A stretch of 64,000 nucleotides of DNA, taken from assembly GCA_947646735.1 (NCBI GenBank), contig CANTFK010000898.1, positions 62,001 through 126,000 on the forward strand, given 5' to 3'. Below are positions 1 through 9,772 of the stretch, in pieces. The DNA comes from Peronospora farinosa. Taxonomy: Eukaryota > Oomycota > Peronosporomycetes > Peronosporales > Peronosporaceae. The notes beneath the pieces are model-generated. The model was not told where the DNA came from and made no database searches. It saw only the letters and a program-made list of their open reading frames with translations. Both the position numbers and the translations under genes were made by a program. Each line of letters opens with the position of its first letter. The first letter of the stretch is position 1.

Positions 1-718
1 CAAGCAGGTCAACCTTGACGTCTTCGGTCCATCCGAAACCACACGACGCTTCCGCGAGGCTCACCGCGCGCAGAAACGTGCGCCCCCAGTCGAAGAACCC
101 GCTTCCGAGTCCGCGGTACAGCTCTGTACCATCGAACTTGCGTATGTTCAACTTACGCTGGCTTGCCGACGGCATCCCATATCCGTTGAGGCCCGGGCGC
201 ACATATGCTTGCGGTGGAGCGGCTTGTTGCGGCGTCGGTGAGGCTGCATGCGCCCGCGGATGTGGCGCATACGCTGGTGCGCGCTGCTGCGATGCTGCGC
301 GCGCGCGGGGTGGCTCGAGCGATGCGAATCTCGACGCGCTCATATCGGTCGCGCGTTGGTACTCGCGCGGCGCCGGTGCCTTCTCCTCCGCGTCTCCGAT
401 CGCGTCAATCGTCATCGGTCGACCGCGCATGTTGGCGTCGAGTTTCGAGGCGAACAGGCCGCTCTCCACGGCCCCGATCATGCGCTCCTCCTCGTCTCGC
501 ACTCTCTGCGACGTCTCGAGGCTCGCCAGTCGATCGGTGAGTGCGGCGAGCGCGGCGAGGATCTTATCGTCTCGCTGCCCGCTCTCGCAAGTGGGTCCAT
601 CGTTGACGACTGCGGGTGCGATGGGCGCACGCGCTGGCGATCCGCGTCCAGGCGAAGCTCGCGGGACACCCCCTGGTGTCTTCGTAGTCGGTTCGGTGGC
701 TCCGGCCATTGGGCTCAT
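1..718 (-). CDS. Copia-type gag, N-terminal part, runs off the left edge
   Basis: Read on the minus strand from the ATG at 718, the frame stays open for 239 codons to position 1. The start MSPMAGATEP is followed by a Pro/Ala/Arg-rich stretch, then a conserved block (SQRKLNIRKFDGTELYRGLG, then FFDWGRTFL and ASCGFGWTEDVKVDLL). The same block occurs in the Copia C gag at 55200-55360 ([20 protein letters not shown]), so this is the retrotransposon capsid region. Gag packages element RNA in the cytoplasm. No stop or frameshift is seen, unlike every other retroelement frame here. The C-terminal half, zinc knuckle and pol lie outside the window. The ATG overlaps the primer-binding site, as in the other two Copia copies, so the true initiator could be the second Met three codons later. 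Confidence 0.82.
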   Translation of the reverse strand, partial: MSPMAGATEPTTKTPGGVPRASPGRGSPARAPIAPAVVNDGPTCESGQRDDKILAALAALTDRLASLETSQRVRDEEERMIGAVESGLFASKLDANMRGRPMTIDAIGDAEEKAPAPREYQRATDMSASRFASLEPPRARAASQQRAPAYAPHPRAHAASPTPQQAAPPQAYVRPGLNGYGMPSASQRKLNIRKFDGTELYRGLGSGFFDWGRTFLRAVSLAEASCGFGWTEDVKVDLL

Positions 719-722
719 AACC
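710..722 (-). promoter_or_regulatory. Copia primer-binding site (half-tRNA initiator-Met type)
   Basis: On the minus strand the sequence GGTTATGAGCCCA overlaps the gag start. It is complementary to the anticodon stem-loop of eukaryotic initiator methionine tRNA (TGGGCTCATAACC in the yeast-like version). Drosophila copia and yeast Ty5 are primed this way, by an internally cleaved tRNA. The same motif occurs at 50087-50100 and about 54711-54723. Confidence 0.6.
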
Positions 723-1847
723 TACAGGCAAGATGCGTGTTGCGAGAAGGAAGCGGTAGGTTAACAATAAGATTCTGTATTGATACTTACTAGTTATCTC
801 TTCTGTCTGCCTCCTAGCCACTCGTTCTCCTAAATGTCTGTGCTCCAACCGCCTCAACGACAGATGGCTGCTGGCCAACTTGTCTGCTACCATCTTGCAC
901 TGACTATCTCTGACCGGATTGACGGCTGGCGCTAATCGAAATCATAATCTTCAACATCAACTTCCAACACTTTCTGCATCATGGACACCAGATGAGCTGT
1001 GCTTTATATCTATTGTAAGAGCACTGATGCCTTTGTTTCTAACCGTGGCCAACTGGTGTCCTATTGTTACAACTCAATGAATAAATTAATGCAGAGCAAC
1101 TTTCGACATTCCAGACTGAAATTATCACGTCGCTGTGTATGCTGTGGCATCGCGCATTGCTGTGGCTTTTTTCGCAACCGCCAACATTGGTCGCAAGCAA
1201 AATGTGAGTATAAGTTTAGCACCGAACCGCGTTTACACCCCGGCTTTTGGCACACTACCGCGGCTTTGTTGTGACTGACTGCATCATTGCCGCGGTGTCA
1301 TTTTAAAAATGTTGATATGGTGATCCTTTATTGCCAGCTCGCTCGTTAGAGGCTAAGTCATCCAGTCAGCAAGTAGACAAATGCGGAAACACAAGACGTC
1401 TCTCCGCTTATTACAGACAGTTATCCTAAATGTCTGGTTTCGTGATGTGCTGATAGTGGAGACTCATGCCGCACTTGTTGTTTAATTTTTCTTGGGTCTG
1501 TGTCAGTTCAACTCAGCCGAAATTGGAGTTGAACACTCGTACCCGACGAAGTGCCAGCTTTTTTTTGCTCCTAAACGATCAAGTGAGCAACTGTGGCTGC
1601 TTGGATACTCTGTGGGTTCATTAGTTGTTGGTGGTTGTGGAACCTTGTTTTAACGATTCTACAGAGGGTAAATGTCAACGTACATAAAGTCAAAAGTTGC
1701 TCGAGTATTTGTTTGGCTGCCCTTAGTACTCATAACGACACTAAGACGCACAATTGTCTGCTTCTTGTACGTCTTACTTGAGTTGCGTCGTATCTGTAGT
1801 ACCAGACCACCTGGCTTCGAAGATAAGTTCTGCGTCGAATGTTGCGA
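723..1847. other. Probable Copia LTR/leader followed by intergenic DNA
   Basis: The 5' LTR of the left-edge Copia should lie directly upstream of its primer site, that is to the right of 722 on the plus strand. No unambiguous TG...CA boundary could be fixed, and no second LTR is in the window. From about 1000 to 1847 nothing recognisable as a gene is seen. Confidence 0.35.
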
Positions 1848-3089
1848 CTAGCAAGATTTCACACAACCCGAGTCGGCCGACATGCAGACATTGCATATCT
1901 GCGAGCGGTATAACCGTCTGCACCCGAACTTGGCATCGGCACATATTTCACTGTTTTGGTGGCACGGAGGATTAATTGCCGTCAGCTCGTCTGCTGTGAC
2001 TAGTCGCCGCATGACTCCCCCATCACTAGTCGTCGGGTCCTCCGCAACTAGTGCGCTGTAAGCGGCTACGACTTTTTCTGCTCGCTCGGCATTGGCTTGA
2101 CTATCACCTGGATCGGCCCAAAAGTCGATCCCCTGAAGCCACGTAATCTCATCACCAAATACCATGACACTGAATTCTACCTCTCCAGCCTTGCAGAACT
2201 CGGAGTAGTTGGCATATGTGTTTCCTGTGTTCGGGTTAATCATGGAAGTGATTCTCACAACATCGTCCAACAAAATATAGCCCAGAATGTCGTACGAAAA
2301 TGTGCAGGTCACTCCATCTGGCTCTACTCCGGGAGCACACAAGCCACCTGCGTACTTCTTGCGACAAGACTCGGTCTTGTGATCCCAAAGCTCCTGAGGG
2401 CAACTATTAGGAAAAGAGAACCAGTAGTTGTGCGGGTACGGCGCGATAGCTTCATTATCTTGCAGCGTACTACCAACGCAGAAGCCCAAATCTGGCTGAC
2501 CTGCTGCTCCAATGTACTGGTTGCATTCATCGGAGAAGGAGCCATCTTCTTTGGGGTTACATCGCCCACCGTCCAGGGGCATGAATGGACAGTGCTCAAG
2601 GGCGAAGCTGTGCTCGTCCGTGGCATTAGCATAATATTCCATGGCAGCAATAGGCTGCACAACTGTCGTCTGGTAAAAGACGATGTACTTGATATTATTC
2701 TTGCGCTCACAGTTGTCAGTCACCACGGAAGCATTGATACACTCAGCCTGTACGTACTTAAGTGCACCTTCCACGGCTGCCATGTTGACTGTGTCAACAA
2801 CAGCACGGTATTTTTCGTCGATTGCATCGTAGTAGGACGAGACAAACCGCTGATAGTCGGTATTCCACACGGGCATGTCACCCTGGACACGGGCTTGCAA
2901 TGATGTCACCTTCCGAAATGGACCCCGTTCGGATTCATTGTAATCAGAAACATCGCTGGAGGAATTATACGATTTTGGAGCGCCTTGATTTCTACCCGAC
3001 ACCTTGCAGCAAGAAAGAGCGATAGTCGGGTACTTTGTCAATACTAGCGATGCATAGAGCACGAGACTCCATGTCGACAAAAGTTTCAT
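1848..3089 (-). CDS. Cys-rich secreted protein of unknown function
   Basis: Single-exon frame of 413 aa. It starts with a clear signal peptide (MKLLSTWSLVLYASLVL, hydrophobic to about residue 25), so the product should enter the secretory pathway. The mature part has more than 20 cysteines and several N-glycosylation sequons (for example NYS, NAS, NAT). The last 40 residues form a dense Cys cluster (CHQNSEICADAKFGC then CNVCMSADSGC). No catalytic motif or transmembrane segment beyond the signal was recognised, which fits an extracellular, disulphide-stabilised protein. The long plus-strand frame 2097-2903 is its antisense shadow. I do not recognise the family; conserved secreted proteins of this style are common in oomycetes, but a role in infection is only a guess. 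Confidence 0.75.
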   Translation of the reverse strand: MKLLSTWSLVLYASLVLTKYPTIALSCCKVSGRNQGAPKSYNSSSDVSDYNESERGPFRKVTSLQARVQGDMPVWNTDYQRFVSSYYDAIDEKYRAVVDTVNMAAVEGALKYVQAECINASVVTDNCERKNNIKYIVFYQTTVVQPIAAMEYYANATDEHSFALEHCPFMPLDGGRCNPKEDGSFSDECNQYIGAAGQPDLGFCVGSTLQDNEAIAPYPHNYWFSFPNSCPQELWDHKTESCRKKYAGGLCAPGVEPDGVTCTFSYDILGYILLDDVVRITSMINPNTGNTYANYSEFCKAGEVEFSVMVFGDEITWLQGIDFWADPGDSQANAERAEKVVAAYSALVAEDPTTSDGGVMRRLVTADELTAINPPCHQNSEICADAKFGCRRLYRSQICNVCMSADSGCVKSC

Positions 3090-5018
3090 CGTTATTGGTA
3101 AGATGTACTTGCGGACGGAGATGCTGAAGTGGTAATGAACTTCCGCCCTGCAAATTCTGTCATTTCATGAGAGCAAGTCGAATGGTTGTGCTTCGAAGAT
3201 GGAGTCAGCACGACGAGTAGGCAGAGTTGAAGCGTGACGTTGGATCACGACGGAGTTGATTTCAGATATAGGTGATGGGTACTGAGAGTCACTGGGAACA
3301 CATGGCGGGTTCCATGACACCAATATTTCTTTGTGATTCTCTATAGAAGTTGCCTGTCTGATCAAGTTTAAATCGAAGGTACTTATACTTGCCGTGTCCC
3401 AAAGTTCGACTTCAACACTGTGACCTGAACACCGTAGCCACACGCAGGCAACGAGACATTTGGCGCGATTGGAAAACGCACAGTGCGAGACTGGAGTTTC
3501 TGACAATCGACAAGATTCATGGCCAAATATTTACACCAAAAACATGGTTGTGATGTAGCAGAAGCACAAAGTGATGCTGATTTCTCATTCATACATAGGG
3601 AGCTGGTTCTTGTGGAAAGGTGCGTCTCAATCAGTCTTAATATTCCAACAGTTCTTGCACTACTAAGCAGCAGTACCGAGAGCCGAAAAGCATGAACATA
3701 CCATGGCGTTGTCAGTCGAAACGCATTGACATATCTGCTAGCATCATGACATTGTACGTCATGGTGCTTTCAGATATCTTAATCTTCTGGCTATGCTTAG
3801 TAATGAATGAAGCGTGTACTCTGAGCCAGAAACTAGTCGTTGAGATGTTCCTCGACAATGGCTATTAGCCAGGCCAAACAGAAAGAACAAGCAGATGCTA
3901 AAGGCAAAAAATGTATCGAAAGTTATAAGGTTGTAGACCAGTCTTGTAAATGCTAAAAATCTATCTACCAATGTAGTAATCGTAGCGAACACGATATATA
4001 ATGTGAGACTTAATATCGTGAACTTAAGATAAAATGCGATCCTGCTGTAGTGGTCGTGGAGAAAAGTGTTGCGTTGTCCGGCGATAGCCGTCATTTGGCT
4101 AGACTAGTGTTATCAGGGATGAAAAGGTAGCATCAACTTCGCGAAAAACCAGACGATACCATTGATGATTCAATGCCCCACACTAAAAGTAGAATCAAAG
4201 GCACGACCTTCTGTTTTGTAGCGGGTAGTGCTGTGATCTGAAATTGGAAAGTTCTGAGCAGGCATGACTCTCTTGTACGCATGAAACATCTCATCATACG
4301 TGAGCAAATACCCTTACGATGACCATTTATTTCACAGTAGCACCCAAAGAATTGGAATCTTTACGTGATTCCTAATAGCCCAGAAAGAATATTACAACTT
4401 TTGCCACCGATTGCTTCTGCTCTATAGATGGCCAAACGATGACGACGGTATTAAACTACTCCGATTCTGCTCGATGACGATGTCGAGAATGCAAAAACAG
4501 ATTATCAGCGCGACTGGTACCACCGACCTCGTACCCGCATACTGCTATCCTTATGAAACAAATTGACCGAATTAGTCATCTACGACGAGATTTCACTTTA
4601 AGACGCAGAGTAACAAGAGACAAGAGCACAGACACTAGCAGCAACAAAAGCACGTCATGTAGCAAAGGTGTTGCTGTTTATCGCCCTGGATCGCCCTTGA
4701 TGAAGCAGTCATAAATATTATCATTTCAATCCATGTCGAGAGACGGGGACCCGAAATCTCTTCATAATCAGTAGGTTTCGTATTTTTATAGGAAGTATAC
4801 AAGGTTTTGCAAGCGTCAACATTGAATCGCCACAGTTACTATGGCTTAATTTCGCTAGTATTTTTGCTGTCGTGTCAACCTAGATTAGGCATCCAATCGC
4901 GACACGACATCCTAAACGCGACCTGTTAAACCTATAACCGGTATATGATATCAGTATACCGGTAAACACCTGTCACATTGAGTTTTCGAAACGTCTTGCA
5001 AGTCACATTTTCTCTGCC
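3090..5018. other. Intergenic region without a supported gene
   Basis: About 1.9 kb between the divergently placed secreted-protein gene and the first C2 gene. Short frames here (for example 3759-4094 minus, hydrophobic) lack recognisable domains or supporting introns. The last 100 bp before 5019 is the likely promoter; it contains repeated accggta/taccggt blocks around 4938-4965. Confidence 0.5.
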
Positions 5019-6445
5019 ATGGGTCAAACTTCCAGCACTAAACGTCTTCATGGTTCAACGCACTCGACCCCCTCATTGTTCCCATTACCATCGGATGAAT
5101 CTGATTTACCTGAAACTGCTGTACTTGATGTGGAACTAGAAATTGTGTCTGCTAAAGTGCGAAAATGATATAAGAACCAATTTAACTTCATGTGCTGCTG
5201 CTGAAATTCCATTGCACTGATTAATATCTTTCTCTTCTCGTTACTACATAGGATATTATTGCAGGAGATTATTTAGGTGTTACGGCGTTAATGAAAGGGC
5301 AATTGTGTTCAAGTGACGCTTACGTTGTGATTGAAGTTGACGGCCAAAGAGTGGCCTGGACTCACCCTGTCTTTTCTACGCTGGAACCTATTTGGAACGA
5401 AAAGTTTTTCTTTAAGAATATCCAGCCAGATTCTATGTGTAGATTGTCCCTGTTTGACAAAGACGTAAATGCTGACGATGAGTTGGGGGAGACGCGCTTT
5501 ACTGTGGTCAATACGAATGGCACGAGGTCGACGTTTGAGCTGGCTATCTCGCTTAATGAAAGAGATGCCGGTACTATTGTCGTCAAGGTTGTTAATCTAG
5601 AACGACTATTGAGCACATATGGAGTCTGATTGGAATTATGGGTGGATGTGCTTTTTTTGTAGGTCAAGTCAAATCCGGTGTACCCTGAACGTGGTTCTTT
5701 GTTCCAAGAGTATGGCCCTGTGCGCTATTCAGTACACTCGAGTGTGACGGCTGGACTGATGACCATGTCATTTTCAAACGATGCCAAAGTGGAGTCTTTG
5801 GCATATCACATTCAGCTGCACAATATCTCGCAATTCTTGTCCAAGGACCACGAGTGGAACAAGAACTACCCTACAATTCAGCGCATTTTCTCGCCAAGCT
5901 ACCCCGAGTCATTTGTACTACGTCAAGCAATATTGGCGCAGCATGCTTTAATCTACACACACGGCCCCAGCAACACAAAATACGGTTCTATTTTGTCGCC
6001 TGTCGAATTCTTCAAACTTATTCACGGTGGCAGACGCCAAGACAAACCAGTTCTATTCACTTACGTCATAACTAAGAATGGCTGGTATTTTTCCGAGACA
6101 GGTGCAGCATTTTTCAAGGACATGTTATCGAAACACATGTTGCACTCGGGTGCTGCATTATCAGTGTTGTAAGTCAATCTTGTGTTATTCTTGTGTATAT
6201 GACTCATACTAAGCTATTTCGTTATCAGGTACGCTGGAGAGTTCCGTGTTGATAATTCTCTGTTTGGTGAGCCAAAGCTCGTTATTGACAACGATAGTGG
6301 CACGTACGCGCCGCCTGTGGCGGATCTACCGCTGTTAAAGGCGCTTATTGAGAACAACTTCCCAGGAATTGCAGTCGAGGCGTTGGGTCGCGAAGACGAA
6401 GACTTGCAGCGAAAGCGCAAGGAAATTCTGGATTTATGGATGTAA
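5019..6445 (+). CDS. C2-domain protein with N-myristoylation start, 4 exons
   Basis: Exons 5019-5156, 5252-5587, 5663-6168 and 6229-6445 join to 398 codons plus stop. All introns are GT...AG and 60-95 bp long, and every splice keeps the frame found in the intronless paralogue at 6697-7842. The protein begins MGQTSSTKR, a good N-myristoylation context (Gly2, Ser6). A C2-like beta-sandwich follows at about residues 36-160 (LDVELEIVSAKDIIAGDY, SSDAYVVIEVDGQRVAWT, LEPIWNEKFFFK, LSLFDKDVNADDELGE). The Asp residues of the last block sit where C2 domains bind calcium. The C-terminal 230 residues are shared only with the paralogues and are unassigned. Inferred role: a calcium-responsive, lipid-anchored peripheral membrane protein. 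It is convergent with its paralogue, 250 bp apart. Confidence 0.82.
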
Positions 6446-6696
6446 AGTATTCACTGCCGTATTGGATTTGCTTAGGAAGCTACTTACTGAAAGATTGAAC
6501 GTAGCATTGGCTTTAGTGACAACGTCTTGTCGATTGCCACGTACTTTATGTATCGAAAACAAACAAATGCGTTATAGAAGAAGAACAGCCTCATTTGTGG
6601 TAGATTAATGCTTGACAATTGGCAAGTTTTGCTCGACTAAGTATATGTATTGTCTGTAGTGCAATGCAAATGTCTTCGTCTCGGTGTATGATTGCT

Positions 6697-7842
6697 CTAC
6701 GCCCATGCGTCCAAAATCTTCTGACGCATTTGCTTTAGTTCCTCATCATTGCGGTCCTTAGCCTCCACCGAAATTCCCGGAAAGTTGTTCTCGAATAACT
6801 CTTTGAGTTTAGGCAGATCTTCCATAGGTGGGGCGTAGGTGCCACTGTTGTTGTCAATCACCAGCTTGTACTTCCCAAAGTGGCCCTTCTCAATGTGGAA
6901 CTCACCCGCGTACTTGACTGAAAACGCAACATTCGCGTGAAGCATGTGCTTGGAAAACATGTCCTTGAAGAAGGAAGCACCCGTCTCGGAAAAGTACCAG
7001 CCCGTCGATGTGATGGCGTACGTGAAGAGCACGGGTTTTTCCAGTCGCTGGCCGTAGTTGATCAGCTTAAACAAGTCCGATCCGTCCTTAAGCTTTCCGT
7101 ACTGTGTATTAGGTCTGTGTCGATAGATCAATTCATGCTCGCTAGAAATTGCCTTTCGCAGTGCAGGGGACTCTAGATGGTCGGGGGAAAAGATTTTCTG
7201 GATCGTAGGGTAATTCTTGTTCCACTCATGGTCGTTTGGTAGGATCTGCACGATGTTGTGCATTTGCAAGTGGTAAGCTGAAGCTTGAAGCTTGTCATCT
7301 TCCGTCAAAGAATGGGCAAGAAGACCCGATGTGATGCCTAAATGAGCCGAGTAGTGCACAGGTCCGACCTGCTGCAATTTGCCGTCGCCATTGATCTTGC
7401 TTATGTTTGACGTGACCTTAACTTCAATAGTACCGGCTTTCTTGCCGTTGCGAGTGATATGCAGCTCAAACATCGTCTCAACGCCATCCGTGTTGACTGC
7501 ATTGAATTGTGTCTCGCCCAGAGCATCATCACCGTCCATATCTTCGTCCAACAGATAGAGTTTGCACAGTGTGTCAGGTTTGACGTTCTTGAAAGAAAAC
7601 TTTTCATTCCACACGGGCTCGAGCGTGTGGAAAATGGGACGTGTCCAGGCCACTTTTTGACCGGCTACTTCAATGAGAGCGTAGGCGTCACTTGAAGCTA
7701 CATGGCCCTTGAGTGCGGCGTTCATGCAGAAATAGTCCCCCGCAGCGATGTCCTTAGCAGAAATGATTTCAAGTTCAACATCAAGCAGTTTATTCTCAGA
7801 CACAGAGGTCGAGGTGTGAGAGGAAGAGGAAGTTTGGCCCAT
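6697..7842 (-). CDS. C2-domain paralogue, intronless, myristoylation start
   Basis: 381 aa when started at the ATG at 7842 (MGQTSSSSH), matching the start of the neighbouring gene. An upstream in-frame ATG at 7944 would add 34 residues and bury the myristoylation signal, so it is not chosen. The C2 region follows at about residues 20-145 (LDVELEIISAKDIAAGDY, SSDAYALIEVAGQKVAWT, LYLLDEDMDGDDALGE). It shares the same unassigned C-terminal module (HEWNKNYPTIQKIFSPDHLE, GWYFSETGASFFKDMFSKHM, LVIDNNSGTYAPP) over its full length. It lacks all three introns of the neighbour, suggesting retroposition or intron loss after an inverted duplication. Expected role as for the neighbour: calcium- or lipid-dependent membrane association. 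Confidence 0.85.
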   Translation of the reverse strand: MGQTSSSSHTSTSVSENKLLDVELEIISAKDIAAGDYFCMNAALKGHVASSDAYALIEVAGQKVAWTRPIFHTLEPVWNEKFSFKNVKPDTLCKLYLLDEDMDGDDALGETQFNAVNTDGVETMFELHITRNGKKAGTIEVKVTSNISKINGDGKLQQVGPVHYSAHLGITSGLLAHSLTEDDKLQASAYHLQMHNIVQILPNDHEWNKNYPTIQKIFSPDHLESPALRKAISSEHELIYRHRPNTQYGKLKDGSDLFKLINYGQRLEKPVLFTYAITSTGWYFSETGASFFKDMFSKHMLHANVAFSVKYAGEFHIEKGHFGKYKLVIDNNSGTYAPPMEDLPKLKELFENNFPGISVEAKDRNDEELKQMRQKILDAWA

Positions 7843-7870
7843 TTGTAGATAGACAAGTGTGTGGTACGAG

Positions 7871-7886
7871 GCAAATTTGAAAGTGA
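7871..7886 (-). promoter_or_regulatory. Oomycete-type initiator (Inr/FPR-like) for the C2 paralogue
   Basis: The minus strand reads TCACTTTCAAATTTGC 29-44 nt upstream of the chosen ATG. This resembles the oomycete core promoter (a TCAYTYY initiator followed by a CAWTTT flanking element) and supports a transcript start just upstream of MGQTSSS rather than of the longer frame. Confidence 0.4.
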
Positions 7887-8345
7887 TGAATTTGAAAATA
7901 TTGTTGGAAGATCGCTCGGTCTTATGTGACACGAAAGTATCCATTCATTTAGATTGCGTTTAGTTATTGAAGGTACAGTACCAATTTAATACAATGGCTG
8001 CGTGAAGATGCAAGAGCAGAAAGAGCGAAAGTTTGTAGCCAAAACACGAATGATCATGTGTCCTGTCTGCTATATATACTTGTACACAATACACATTTAA
8101 TCGAGCCTTACAAGGTCAAAAATACAGTTGGCTGCAAATGCAGTGGTGATGCAAGTCCGACTTGTAAAACAAAGTCGGTCTGCTTGGATGACAAGGTCTT
8201 TGTAAGGTTAGATATTTGCTCATTGACTCCAGACTCAGCTGGTCTTAGCGATGTCTCATCATACAAAAATCAGTACATAAATTCAAATAGTGTCAGATCC
8301 CTTCGGTTGTATCACCACGTCAGACGCAAACCTATCTCTGTAACA

Positions 8346-8905
8346 ATGGCTAAGCATCTGCTTCAACTGCGGCCCGTGCCTAAAAATTCGATACCGAACG
8401 TCAAACTTGAGATCGTTTCCGCCAGTGGCATCGTTGTGAGGGACGACTTCGACACAAGGACTGTTGTAGCTTCAACCGACGTCTTACGCTCTCATTGAAG
8501 TAGCAGGTCGGTCATTGACGACAACAAAAAAGTGCAGCAGGTCGGACCCGTACAATCTTCGGTGTACCCGAGCTCCATCAACGGAATCGTCACGACACCA
8601 CCATCGACGACGAAAAGCACGAGTCTTAGTCTACCCGTGTAATACATTGCATGACATCTCGACATTCTTGCGGACGGACAACAAAATTAGAGCTATAGAC
8701 CCGTAAAGAAAATCTTTGTCGTACCATCCGGAAGCTTTGGTGGCGCGTAAAGCAGTGGTGTCGGAGCACCCATACAATTTACTTGTCCTTTTTCAGATGG
8801 ACAACGGTGAGATCAAAGAGTCGCAAGACTGCTTCAATTGGTTTCACTTACACTATTATTTGGCCACCAGGGTCCGACCAGAATCTACTTCTCCAATATT
8901 ATGAA
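8346..8905 (+). pseudogene. Decayed third C2-family copy
   Basis: Fragments in different frames align in order with the two C2 genes. 8346-8498 carries VKLEIVSASGIVVRDDF (compare VELEIISAKDIAAGDY). 8527-8560 carries the KVQQVGPVQ block (compare KLQQVGPVH). 8716-8904 carries YHPEALVARKAVVSEH (compare DHLESPALRKAISSEH). Stops and frameshifts separate the pieces, and the C2 calcium-loop region is largely deleted. It is a dead tandem relative of the flanking pair. Downstream, 8906-9700 holds no supported gene. Confidence 0.68.
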
Positions 8906-9705
8906 GACATTCCGGCTCTTACACACGCTTGTACATCCAGTCACAAGGATATTATTGCGACTACAGGTGGGATCAGACTCCTTAGATAGTGGATGACAAG
9001 GAATTATGTTATCAACAAAGAAGTATCCACTGCTACACGCCTGCACGCTAACTGAGTTGCACATTCGGCGAGTTTTAACACTGGATGACCGTATTCGGCT
9101 CCCACGAATGGGGCTGAATGCTTTCCACACGATTCCTAAACTGGGGCTATGGGCAACAGTCATACTGATGACAATTCCTATCTGCATGAAGCAGACATGA
9201 TGCAAACATCGGCCCAGCTAACGCTACGGAACGGACCGCATGTACTGAATACGTACACGTGGACATGTAGAAGCCAGGGGGTTACAGTAAGCACACTGAG
9301 TACGGGCGGATACCAAGCACGTGTTCCCAGACAACGCTGACATCGTTGGCCGGGCCTGAATACGAAGATGGTGAATAGCTTGCTCCGTCTCCGTAACCAC
9401 GCTCTAAATGTAGCGGAACAAAAGTATTCCTAAGCACGAAAGTACGTAGCAAGAGGTAGCAAAAGTTCAACAAAGTCTTCTTCACCAACTCTGAGCGGTC
9501 GCTATCAAGGAACAACGGAGAGATAGGGATGTGAGCAATGGCGTGTACCTCCGCCTAGCAACGGATATGCTCCAAACATTGTCGTCAACCCGTAGCCGGC
9601 ACTGCATAGCCCTCGTGAACGACAGGACTGCAAGAAGATCGGCGACACTGACCTTACCCAGTTTTTCACTTCAACTTTACCCATTTTCCTCATCAATCTA
9701 ATAAT

Positions 9706-9728
9706 TCCATCCATTTCAATCATTTTTT
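9706..9728 (+). promoter_or_regulatory. Possible Inr/FPR-like core promoter of the NAE1 gene
   Basis: The stretch with CCATTTCAATCATTTTTTC, 45-65 nt before the NAE1 start codon, resembles the oomycete initiator plus CAWTTT element. Similar pyrimidine/CAT-rich sequence also occurs just upstream, so the exact site is uncertain. Confidence 0.3.
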
Positions 9729-9772
9729 CGATAATTTCAGTGAAATTCAAGTTGAATTTTTATTAATTGACA

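Noticed and set aside
2097..2903. 268-codon plus-strand frame
   Set aside because: Fully antisense to the secreted-protein gene with its clear signal peptide and Cys pattern; the plus frame has no domain logic.
3759..4094. Hydrophobic 111-codon minus frame
   Set aside because: AT-rich sequence easily yields hydrophobic frames; there is no conserved motif or promoter cue.
7842..7944. 34-residue N-terminal extension of the C2 paralogue
   Set aside because: It would destroy the MGQTSS myristoylation start conserved with the neighbouring gene, and an initiator-like element lies just upstream of the shorter start.
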